The notes under the pieces: model-generated
Database searches by the model: none
Told to the model about the DNA's origin: nothing
The model's input: the letters and a program-made list of their open reading frames with translations, nothing else
NCBI GenBank assembly: GCA_028455995.1
Contig: JABELC010000004.1
Span: forward strand, 124,001-188,000
Direction of reading: 5' to 3'
DNA length: 64,000 nucleotides
From: Scleromitrula shiraiana
Lineage: Eukaryota; Ascomycota; Leotiomycetes; Helotiales; Sclerotiniaceae
Made by a program: the position numbers and the translations under genes
Shown here: positions 48,663 through 58,423 of the stretch, one piece after another
How positions within the stretch are numbered: the first letter of the stretch is position 1
Layout: every line of letters starts with the position of its first letter

Positions 48663-49697
48663 ATGGAAATGGAAAACCAAACACAAGCGGTCAACACTTC
48701 AGCCATAAATCTCGGCATTGCATTTTTCGCAAAGAATTTAGCATTGCTGATTTGGATGGTTGGGATTCAGTGGGTTATCTGGAGAATTCGGGGATTAGCT
48801 TTGCCGTCGGGAGATTCGATCGAAATTCGGAAGCGTGGGAGAGATGGGAAGGGGGAGGGAAATGAGGGGGGTAAATCTTTGAGTACGGGGGAGATTTATG
48901 GTTTGGTTGGTGGGTTGTGGGTTGTTCGTGGGGTTATGAGTGCGATTTTTGAGGGGGTGGTTGGGAGGTTGATGGGTGGCAGGGAGGTGGGAAGGGGAGG
49001 GAATTTTGATGGAAGGATGGGTATGGGGAGTTTTAGGATTTGGGTGGTGGAGATGATAGGGACTGGGGTTTTAGAGGGGGGGTTGAGATTACTGGAGGTG
49101 GTGGTTGTGAGGTGGGAGTTGAGGTGGAAGTATGAATGGAGTGAAAATGGGGGACGGGGACTGATTAATTTATTGACAAGAATAGGAATGCGGGGCTGGA
49201 GGAGGGCGGAGGAGATTTATATGATTTTAAGGGGTATGGATTGGTGGAGTGAGGAAGTGGGATTTGGGAGGTGGGTGATTGTTGAGAATGATAATTATGA
49301 GGCTGATGAAAGGGAGGGTTATGGGCGCAAACAAAGTGTGGGATTTTCGAGGCAAAGAAGTGAAAGTTGTGGAGACGGGGTAAAAGAGGAGATAACACTG
49401 GATTGGAAATTTATAGTTGGGAGGGAGGCGTTAAATGAGATGATGGAGATGTTGGGACCGCCGGGAGGCTTTGGAGAGTTGGGATTTGGGGTGGGAAGGG
49501 ATAAAGTTTCTTTTGGTGCGGTGGGGAGGGGGAGGAGTTTTAGTTTGAACTTTTTGTTGGAGGGAGAGAGGGGGGAGGAGGTGGATGGGAATGGTTTGGA
49601 GAGGATAAACAATAACACAATGAAAAAGAATACGGACAGAGATGAAGATATTGCTAATAAAAGAAAAAGAACTAGGGAAAGAGGAAATAAAAAGTAA
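48663..49697 (+). CDS. hypothetical single-exon protein, 344 aa, very G-rich coding strand
   Basis: Open from ATG 48663 to 49697 without an intron. Residues 12-45 include a hydrophobic span with Leu-Ile-Trp-Met-Val-Gly, and residues 80-170 hold further hydrophobic segments interrupted by Gly/Arg-rich linkers. The C-terminal 50 residues are Lys/Arg/Asp-rich. The coding strand is strongly purine-biased, unlike neighbouring genes, and the opposite strand also carries long open frames, so base composition alone could explain the ORF. I do not recognise a family. Real gene or composition artefact is undecided; the length and hydrophobic pattern tip me slightly toward a gene. Confidence 0.42.
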   Translation: MEMENQTQAVNTSAINLGIAFFAKNLALLIWMVGIQWVIWRIRGLALPSGDSIEIRKRGRDGKGEGNEGGKSLSTGEIYGLVGGLWVVRGVMSAIFEGVVGRLMGGREVGRGGNFDGRMGMGSFRIWVVEMIGTGVLEGGLRLLEVVVVRWELRWKYEWSENGGRGLINLLTRIGMRGWRRAEEIYMILRGMDWWSEEVGFGRWVIVENDNYEADEREGYGRKQSVGFSRQRSESCGDGVKEEITLDWKFIVGREALNEMMEMLGPPGGFGELGFGVGRDKVSFGAVGRGRSFSLNFLLEGERGEEVDGNGLERINNNTMKKNTDRDEDIANKRKRTRERGNKK

Positions 49698-49999
49698 ATT
49701 GATTTTTGATCTTTCTTGGTGAGATATGAGAATGATACCTCGTACTCGTGATGGAGATAAACAAACCCCCTTGTTCATGGGTGCAAAATTTTGCCGTCAT
49801 ACACCCCAGAAAATTTATGTGTCCCCATTGCACAGTAACGAAGCTTGCATTATTGTTTAACTTTAACTTTGATGATGCTAGAGAATTTTTGATACTTGTG
49901 TCCGCTTTGTCAACGTAGAAACTTAAACCACACAATCCAACTTCCAACATCCTATTGCCATACTTCTTTTAAAGGCACCTGGATACTTATACTCGCATA
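49698..49999. other. intergenic
   Basis: 302 bases, AT-rich; nothing recognised beyond the leader of the 2EXR pseudogene. Confidence 0.5.
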
Positions 50000-50977
50000 A
50001 TGACTGAACTTACATCGCAAGCTCTTCAGCCTCGAGCTTCATTTAATGATCTACCTTTTGAAATCCGGGAAGAGATTTGGACATTATCTTTAGCAACCGG
50101 TCCACGAATTATGTTACTTCATATCTGGTCATCTATGAGACCCGATCCAGATATGCTCGAGGGTACTGGTAGTTTTGGTGATATCGGCCGTTATATAGTC
50201 ACTATGAGTTTAGCAGTTCGAATGCTTGATCCAAATGCTCCCGCTAGTGCAGCGAGATTTCGCGAGCGTGCATTTGGCAGGAATAATGATAAAGAGGGGG
50301 ATAGGCATAGATTGATCTTAAGGTTAAAGAATCTACGACATCCTGCTGCACTATATGTCTGCTCTGAAAGCCGAGCGATTGCAATGAAAAAGTACGAATG
50401 AGCATTTGGAATGGGGAATCTCATTGCCGACGAACATGGGTCAGAGATTCGGAATCGTGGGGAGAAGAATAAAATATGGATTGATTGGAAGCAGGATCTT
50501 ATATTTGTGGATGCAGTCGATACTAAGTCTCCTATTTGTTTCGTGAGGAACTCTTTTCCAGCGGAAACATCCAAAGTTCAGACAATGGCAATAGCTTCTA
50601 GTTATACCGGCGGTGCTGTGGATATTATCGTTGGGGAAGAAATTTATCACCACCCCTCTCCACATCATCTTTACCTGAGAAATTATGAGTATCTAACTGG
50701 ATATCATTCACTAGAAGAGTTGCTCGTGTGCGGACCACCGGGATTCAATTAGTCTCATGACGAGGAACGGCTTAGAGGTTGTATTCAATGTATTGTGAAT
50801 GTGTTGCATGGCGACAATGAATACGGGTGGAAGATGGAGAAGTGTCCTGATGTACGAATTGTAGGAGCAGATCAACTGCTCGATGAGATGAACATTTCTA
50901 GGACATATAGTAGTACCAGATCACATTCTTTACGTGTAGGATATTTGAGAATGATTTTCGGTTCTCATAATAGGTAA
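50000..50977 (+). pseudogene. 2EXR-domain protein, inactivated by two nonsense codons
   Basis: ATG 50000 opens a frame whose residues 14-35 are the diagnostic 2EXR start (Phe-x-Asp-Leu-Pro-x-Glu-Ile-Arg-x-x-Ile-Trp). The frame carries the second conserved block around residues 110-130 (His-Pro then Cys-Ser-Glu-Ser-Arg-x-x-Ala). It is cut by TGA at 50399-50401, right after the Lys-Tyr-Glu that normally leads into Ala-Phe, and by TAG at 50750-50752. The same frame then runs to the final stop at 50975-50977 with no indel. Intact length would be 325 codons. 2EXR proteins are an abundant fungal family of unknown role. Confidence 0.75.
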
Positions 50978-51460
50978 TAATGGAGGAGGAAGATGCGATG
51001 CGGCTTGCGGATACTGCGGATTTTTAGATGCGGGCATCGCGGAGATAAGATTTTGTTACGAAGTTCGACCCACCAAACGGTGAAGAATTGCTGATTGTTG
51101 ATTACGGAACCTTCAGAATTTATTTATCAGATACTTTTTCCCCCTATATACTTCTGATATCTACATGTTTCCTCTTGGAGATTCCTTGCATAATCATGTA
51201 TAATAATCTGCACTTCGGGCTGGGCAAGTGTTGAAATTCAATTTTATGTTCTAATGATTGGATCTAGAATGAATTTTCGTTTCCTCCGCAATTGCCACCA
51301 TTCACTGTCCACCCGTTCGGTTTGATTGCATCATTTTATTTCGGTCACCAGGGCTTAGCATAGATATCCCGATTTGAAGCAACGATATCATTCCTGAGAA
51401 GACTCCAAGACTCTCAGACACACAAAACATCAAACATAACCTGGAGCAAAGGTATTAAAT
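50978..51460. other. intergenic upstream of the MFS transporter
   Basis: AT-rich leader region; no clear element or ORF. Confidence 0.5.
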
Positions 51461-53205
51461 ATGTTGGCCAATCAAGCAGATCAAATTGCTTCGAGCAATT
51501 CGTCAATGTCTCAAAAGACTAACATGGACCCTTTATCTGATTCAGATATGACGGGCTATGGGACCGGTTACGAGACGGGGTATGAGACGGGCTATGAGGT
51601 TGACAGATCGGAATCCAAGCATGACGGCCCGAACAATCTGGAGTTGGTTCAGAGCAAAGTTGAACATTTCCATTCTCAGACCCAAGAATACCTATTTATT
51701 GCATTAATATGTATGGCTCAACTCATGACACAAGCTGCCTTGGGACAAGCAATTGCTCCTTTACATATCATCGGAAATAGTTTCGGGACTCAAAATGCTG
51801 GTCAATTGAGTAAGTTCTTCACAGTATTGTATACATGCGACAAGATTAACACTATTTTTCAGGTTGGTTTGCGGCGGCCTATTCGTTGACAGTAGGGACA
51901 TTTATTCTTATTGCTGGTAGATTGGGGGATTTATATGGACATAAGATGTTGTTTATCACCGGCTTCTTTTGGTTCGCATTATGGTCTCTCCTTGCCGGTT
52001 TTAGCGCCTATTCCAATCGCATCTTTTTTGATGTAGCTCGTGCTCTTCAGGGTATCGGCCCCGCTTTCTTACTACCGAATGCTCTTGCGATTCTCGCACG
52101 CATCTACGAACCTGGAAGGAAGAAGGAAATGATCTTTAGTTTGTTTGGAGCTACTGCACCAACTGGATTCGTCCTTGGGGCGCTCTTTTCATCGCTATTT
52201 GCAGAATTGGTTTGGTGGCCTTGGGCTTACTGGATCTGTGCCATGGTTTGTGCTTTGCTTGCGGTATCTGGTATCTTTGTCATCCCACATACACCACCTC
52301 CTCAACTTGATCGCTCGGTAAGCATGCTAAAGCGTGCCGACGTTGCTGGGGCATTCACGGGAGTTTCTGGACTAATCCTGGTCAATTTCTCGTGGAATCA
52401 GGGACCCGTTGTTGGATGGGATACTGTCTACGTCTACGTTATTCTAATTATTGGTGTTTTGGTACTGGGACTCTTCGCTTTCATCGAAACTCATGCAGCA
52501 TATCCACTAGTTCCATTCGATGCGTTCAATTCACATACCGGTTTCACTTTAGTTTGTATCGCGGGTGGTTGGGGAAGCTTTGGTATATGGGTCTTTTACT
52601 TCTGGCAGATCTTGGAGGAACTCAGGGGTGTTAGTCCACTCCTTGGAACTGCCATGATTTCACCTGTTACAATCAGTGGACTTTGCGCAGCTTTGACCAC
52701 AGGATATATTCTCAATAAAGTTGGACCAAGTACTGTCATGATGATGGCTATGACTGGATTCTTGGTCGGAGCTATTTTGATGGCGACCGTTCCAATTGAG
52801 CAAACATACTGGGCACAAACTTTTGTTGCGACCATTGTGACTCCCTGGGGAATGTAAGTACAGAGTCAATTCGTATCATATACTGTGCTAACAAATCAAA
52901 GGGATATGTCATTTCCAGCTGCAACTATCTTGCTTAGCGACTCAATGCACAAAGACCACCAAGGACTCGCAGCTTCTCTTGTCAACACTGTTGTCAACTA
53001 CTCGATCTCAATTGGTTTAGGAATTGCTGGAACTGTAGAGAGTAGGATTAACAACGGAGGTGAAGATCTTTTGAGAGGATATCGTGGAGCTCAGTACAGT
53101 GGTATCGGTCTTGCCGGTATGGGATTGTTTAGTTCCGTGTTGTTTGCGTTGTCCGAAAGAGCCAACAGAGCTAAGGCCAGGAAGATGGGTCAATCTGGCG
53201 CTTGA
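51461..53205 (+). CDS. MFS drug:H+ antiporter, DHA2 (14-span) type, 547 aa
   Basis: Exons 51461-51809, 51863-52853 and 52902-53205 join in frame through introns of 53 and 48 nt, both with GTAAGT donors. A roughly 85-residue cytosolic N-terminus includes a three- to four-fold Gly-Tyr-Glu-Thr repeat. The transport core has the loop 2-3 signature Gly-Arg-Leu-Gly-Asp-Leu-Tyr-Gly-His-Lys, an Ala-Arg-Ala-Leu-Gln-Gly-Ile-Gly-Pro-Ala antiporter motif, and at least twelve hydrophobic segments. It resembles fungal ATR1/AMF1-like exporters of the DHA2 group, which expel toxic compounds or move ammonium; the substrate cannot be told. The neighbouring Zn2Cys6 gene downstream could have been its regulator but is broken. 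Confidence 0.9.
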
Positions 53206-53753
53206 TCTGATTTGAATTGTTTAAAAAGTATTTAGATTTAAACCCTAGATGTTGAAGACCTTGTAGATTCTACAATAGCAGCCACTATGTAGGTTTAGAG
53301 CAGGAACAAATATCATTGTATTATTGTATCAATGACTCGATGTGATCTTGGCGCTAATGGTGCATGTATATATAACCTTGTGACTTCCTTAGCAGTCATT
53401 CCAGAGGCATCCGGAAGTAGCAAGAACGCGAAATGATCCGGTCCATATGAAATAACGGAAACCCCATTCTCTTAGTGAATGAATTAAAATTACCAATTAA
53501 AGTTGCACTGATCAATGAGGGGTAGGGGAAATCTATCTTCTCCTGAAGTCATCGGCTTAGTAATCATGATGCGTGCTGCGCTGACCAATCCAGGCATTAA
53601 ACCCCACTCCGGCGAAAAATAGCTTCCCTTCAACCTCACCTCATCATTTTCTATAAAATTGATACAGAATGAACCCTCTAAACAATTTCGAACGTTTCCT
53701 ATGGATTGGATGCACTCGGGCAAAATCGAATTAGGAACTTCATATACCTGAAA
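53206..53753. other. intergenic with a protein-like antisense fragment
   Basis: 3' flank of the MFS gene and leader of the Zn2Cys6 pseudogene. On the minus strand a 77-codon TTG-start frame at 53490-53723 has protein-like content (Ser-Pro-Glu-Trp-Gly-Leu) and stays open upstream toward 53750, but no start or splice structure was found. Confidence 0.45.
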
Positions 53754-55481
53754 ATGGCATCCTCCGAAACCCCGATAACGCTAGACCGACCAATCCAAGG
53801 TCGTCAACGTGCGCGTAAGGCTTGTGTCCCATGCAGACAGACAGCGCAAACGGAAATGCGATGTTGAGTTTCCTTGCTCCATGTGTACACGATATGGTTA
53901 TCAGTGTCGATATTCAGATGATCACAAAATTACAAACTTTTCCCCATTCATCCAGCTATTCTGAGTCCTACCGGCATTCGTCATGATATGTCGTCATCAG
54001 TACCGAATCATGTTCACAAGTACTGAAAACCATCGAGTGATTACTCTTCTGCTGCATCGTCGCAAACAGTGGTAGATAAAGGTATTCTGGATCCTCTGAG
54101 GTCGAAATATATGTGCCAACATCCTGCTATTGCATTTTCCAGAAGTCTTGGCGTGGAATTTTAATCGGCAAATCCACCGCCACTTCACTCTTTCGCGTAG
54201 AATTGTGGCATTAGACCTGAGGAAGCATCAGCGGCTCATACCAATTTGTCTCATCTCATCTCTCATGATGAGTTTAAGCGGTATTCCGATGTATTCCATT
54301 TTACCGTACATGGCTCGTTCGGATTTTTGGATTGGCCATATTTCATGAAACGATCCGAGGCGTATTGGGATAACTCGAGCTGGGATTTGGTATTTAGTGC
54401 TGTGATTGGAGGTGTTGTTGTACGGAGTTCATTCTTTGCCTTCAGACAAGGCCGCCCGCGAGAGCTGGAGATAGTACAGCATGTCAAAACTGTCCTGGAA
54501 GATCCAACCTTCAGTCGGCATCCTTCCGTTGATCAAATTAATGCATGGATGCTGAGAACATTGTATCTTCGATCTTCAACTAGACCTCAAGTGGCATGGC
54601 TTGCAAGTTGCATTGCATTGCATTTAGCTGAAGCTACTGGTTTACATCAAGAAGTAAATTTTGTTCTTCTCACCACTGACGCAGATGGTCAAACCAGAAG
54701 AATAGATGAAGTGGAAATTGAACGAGCGAGGAAAACATTTTGGATGGCATGGTCGATACATACCATTATTTCTTATGAGTATGGAAGAAGCGCAGTGATA
54801 CTCAATAGCATAACTTGCAAACCTGTTATGGATAGTACCGGGGACTTCACAGCTGTGCATATTCGAATAGCCCAACTTATTCCACGGGATAGCATGGCCA
54901 TCAACTCTGCCATACACAAAGAAGAGTTATCGAGTGGGCTAGAGAAGCTAGCCGAGATACCCGATGAGCATCCATTTCTTTCAATGTCTAAAGCAGATGT
55001 ATGTTTGTGTTTCTACCGACGTCTACGTCTCATGAAACAAGGGCTTGAGAAGGAATCAGAAAATACTATCATAAGTATGGGTAACAAAGCAGTTGAAGCA
55101 GCCAATGCATTTGCGCTTGCAAACCATCCATGGTTCAATATTCTTAGCACTATATTCCAATACGTATGTGTACTTCTCGCCATGGATACTAGCGAGAGCT
55201 TATCAAATGTATCGTGGGTTTTGAATATATTCGAGAACATTGTAAGAATATTGGATACGCACTTGGCGATCGAGACATTTGATACAGCAAAGGTCTTGTT
55301 ACGAGATTCTATGGCAAAGAAGAGGAGAGAGTTAGGATTTTTGGAGAATGCGGATGGTATTAATGGCGGGGAGATGTTGAAGGAGGTCAATATCAATTGG
55401 GATGTATTGTTGGATCCGACTTTTCCTGATGCACTCATGGGCGAAGACTTTTCGCTTTACCAGACCCCTCATCAAATTTGA
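53754..55481 (+). pseudogene. Zn2Cys6 transcription factor, inactivated by a 4-bp duplication and nonsense codons
   Basis: ATG 53754 opens a Zn2Cys6 region: Ala-Cys-x-x-Cys-Arg-Gln at 53826-53840. There an ACAG tetramer is tandemly doubled (53837-53844), shifting the frame so that the rest of the cluster (Arg-Lys-x-Lys-Cys, Pro-Cys-x-x-Cys, Cys-Arg-Tyr) continues in the next frame to about 53940. A second frame change follows near 53940, which may be an indel or a missed intron. The downstream frame then holds TGA at 54024-54026, TAA at 54162-54164 and TAG at 54198-54200. After that it is open for over 420 codons and contains the fungal-specific transcription-factor middle homology region (Arg-x-x-Phe-Trp-x-x-Trp near 54730). 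Located just downstream of an MFS exporter, a common regulator-transporter pairing. Confidence 0.8.
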
Positions 55482-56212
55482 ACAACACAGTTCAGGCCGG
55501 CATTGGATGTCCTCTACAAGAGTTATTATATTCTATTACAATTATTAGGGACAACATGGTCCTTTCAAATTATTGAGCAACGTTATTATATTTTGTTCCC
55601 TCTTCTTATTCACCAAAGTTTCCTAGGCTCCCGTACTTTGTTTTTGGAACTCCCACTTCGGCATAAGAGCGAGTTACTAGCTTCCATTAAACCGTCAAGT
55701 CGTAATAGAATCCACAATTTAATCGAATAATCGACATAAATTTATCTACGTGATTCTACGGCCTGGGCCGGGCGGACTGAGGCTGCCTGAAATGATCTTT
55801 CGATTCAATATGTAAGGTATTCACTGGAAATATCAATACAATGTGTTAAATCTACGGGAGACTGGAAACCACAATCATTGAAAATACTAGATAACTCCAC
55901 TTGAATCAAGTTATCCATATTCACTACCTATTATCATAGTATGGTGGATTTTTCGAGGCACACAATACGGGAGCTTAGGCATGAAAAGCAAATACCGAGA
56001 TTCAAACGGTACCTTTGAATCTCGGCAACAATATAAAATTCCACCCTCGAATCCTCCATCACAACATATTTCTTAAGAAGTTCTTTCATTTTCTTCTTTC
56101 CGTCACGAAAACCACGAACTTTTCTAAACAAGATTATTATTTGTGTTCTTCTTCACTCAAAGAAGACGATATTCTACCCCTACAAGGTTGTAGTTCTCCC
56201 ACCTCGGTCAAC
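55482..56212. other. intergenic
   Basis: No gene supported. The open frame at 56015-56374 overlaps the first exon of the next gene in another frame and appears to be a shadow. Confidence 0.5.
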
Positions 56213-57374
56213 ATGGAGCGCAACCGCAAATCTCCTCCTAACCAGGAGGTTTCAAGAGTACGTTTTTTTCTCTCTACATGTCATACAGATCAAAAAGCCT
56301 TCAATGATGCATTAATCTACACAAACTGCAATTTCGTTTTCCATGTGAAAGTCGCGAATGTAAAGTTGTATTGAACACACAATTGACATTAAATTCAAAC
56401 AGATCATCTACACTCAGCGCGAAGTCAGCATTCTTGGAGAGACTTTCACCTTGGATTGTGCTACAATTACAAGCAGAGATAAGACTTACGTGGCCGATGA
56501 TCTTATCTCATATCCTCCAGTTCTAGACGCAATCGTGAGAGCTGCTAGGGAACATCCTGAAATGCCTGCATATGAACTCATCAGAGAAGTCAAACCCTTT
56601 GAGGATAGCTCTGAGGAGACAGATATAGGTCTAAAGCACACTCCTTGGGAGCTTGGAACTCATATTGTCTACAAGAATTATCTCGGAACTGATATTGTTC
56701 ACAAGAATTATGAGTTGCCTGATCCTGCTAAGGTGACCAAGGTTGCTGACGCAATCTCTCCAGAGCAAACTTCTTCTGGTCTTGAAAATGTTATTGATGC
56801 ATGTCATAAGACAGCCGTGGTTACCAAGGTTCCTCGTGCTGCCGGAAAAGTTGCTGACTCTTCCGATGACGCTTTACATTCTGTGGAAACCCAGAACAAA
56901 GGCGAGAGTGCTGGGGAAGACGAGCCTAGAAAACCTAAAGGCTGTCCTTACGAAAGACGTGGTGAATACGGCGGTTTCCGAGTCTCAATGTCAGAGGAAG
57001 AGCTAGTCAGTGTTCGGCCAGGATATCCGGAGGTCTTTGGTCAACTCAAATGCTTCAAGAACGCGGATAACTCGATGCACGGACCAAGAGTTGCCATTAC
57101 AGCTGATGAGTTGCAAGCATTGTGGGAGCTTAGAGGAACTTCTCAAGATAAGAGGGATGCTTATCTCAGTAGGAGAATCAGAGGTTGGGAGAGATCGAGT
57201 GAGAGTGTGGGGGCGAAATTGAACAAAAAAAGAAAGCTATTCGGAGCAGCTGAGGTGGATTATACAGTAAGTACATTGTCCTCGTTTTCTGCTTTCTGTT
57301 GGGTTTATTTAATGATGATTTTTTGGCACCAGATTCCCTTTCATTGGAGCCCTTCAGCCGAAAGCCTTATCTGA
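56213..57374 (+). CDS. unrecognised fungal protein, 316 aa
   Basis: Exons 56213-56257, 56403-57266 and 57333-57374, with GTACGT and GTAAGT donors and CAG acceptors. The last intron is 66 nt, a multiple of three and free of stops, so retention would add 22 residues without breaking the frame. Features: a short basic N-terminus; residues 20-70 with a Tyr-Pro-Pro-Val-Leu-Asp helix; a near repeat of Val-Tyr/His-Lys-Asn-Tyr at about residues 99 and 109; a Lys/Glu-rich middle; and a charged C-terminal helix with Arg-Arg-Ile-Arg-Gly-Trp and Lys-Lys-Arg-Lys. The latter could be nuclear targeting. No family recognised. Confidence 0.65.
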
Positions 57375-58331
57375 AGCTCGCCATCCTCTTCCATTCAATA
57401 CCATTCCACAACAACTTTCGATCTTTCATCTTTTATCTTTCGTTCTCGAGGTATCTTTCACATATGTCTTAGAATGCTAGTATCTCCAATCGGGATCTCT
57501 GCAGATCGCCAACCTCAGTAGTTCCTTGCCATTTGTTTCTTCTAACACATCTGATCGTTGGCTTCAATTCCCACATTTCACATGTATCCTACTGCCGGTG
57601 CTTTCCCTCGTTTTTGCGTTCTCGATCGATATGTCAACGAAACTTTTCTTTCCAACTTGGATAGGTCAAAGCTGGAAGGGAATATGATATTACAATGGAT
57701 TCAAACCTTTTTTTTATAATGACTTGCTTCTCGTGGTAAATAAATCGAGATATATCTCTGATTTATTCATACTTCCATACAAGGAAAATTTGCGTAACGC
57801 AGTGTAGCGGGACGCAGACCGTAGTAAATAATGAAAAACATAACATACTTTTCGGTTTGGTATCATTGTAATTTGACGGAATAATAACTAACACAAGAAA
57901 GCTCCCAACTCTTATTTACTACACATTTCACTACCTATGCTGATTCAAAGATCAAAGCCCTTCGTTCAGTGTCACAAAAGAATAGATCAGGTGATCAGCT
58001 GGATATGACTTAAGGTGCTCTGCACCCTTAGCGACATATCGTAGTATATATAGAGGGAGCTTCGCTCCCCTCTAGATAGATCAATCAACAAGTTCTTGAC
58101 TATGCTCCTTTTTGTGTGACATTCAGCCTTATGCTCGAGCCCTCCCTCTACTTTACTCGCACCATCCCTCCATCTGCCCCGCCTTTGGCCACCCCACTAT
58201 GCATGTGTCCGTCCACCATCTTGCTCCACTTTCCCCTCCTCTTCGAAAATATTTTAAAAGAAAAAGATATCAACCCCTTCTTCAAGTTCAAGGTAAGATG
58301 GCAGAAAGAAAAGAAAAAACAAAATAATTTT
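57375..58331. other. intergenic with two hairpins upstream of tRNA-Glu
   Basis: Holds two close imperfect inverted repeats at about 58010-58030 and 58052-58073. The rest is AT-rich without coding character. Confidence 0.55.
58010..58073. repeat. pair of short hairpin-forming inverted repeats
   Basis: First: TAAGGTGC and GCACCCTTA around a TCT loop (one bulge). Second: AGAGGGAGC and GCTCCCCTCT around a TTC loop (one bulge). They are separated by about 20 bases and lie roughly 260 bases from tRNA-Glu. Confidence 0.6.
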
Positions 58332-58423
58332 TTCCGAATCCGGGAATCGAACCCGGGGCTACTCGGATCATGATCTCGTTGAGATATGAAAGCGAGTTAT
58401 GTTAACCCCTACACTAATTCGGA
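58332..58423 (-). tRNA. tRNA-Glu (TTC) with 20-nt intron
   Basis: Perfect seven-pair acceptor stem (58417-58423 with 58333-58339), discriminator A at 58332, anticodon stem ACTCG/CGAGT, loop with TTC anticodon, and T arm CCGGG/CCCGG with loop TTCGATT. A 20-nt intron at 58367-58386 sits one base past the anticodon, the canonical nuclear position. T-rich runs on the minus strand follow the 3' end and can serve as a Pol III terminator. Mature length is 72 nt before CCA. Confidence 0.93.

Noticed and set aside
40178..50977. In-frame TGA codons read as Trp or selenocysteine (recoding)
   Set aside because: Neighbouring intact genes use TGA as normal stops, TAA and TAG also occur inside the broken frames, and there is no SECIS-like element evident. 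Pseudogenes are simpler.
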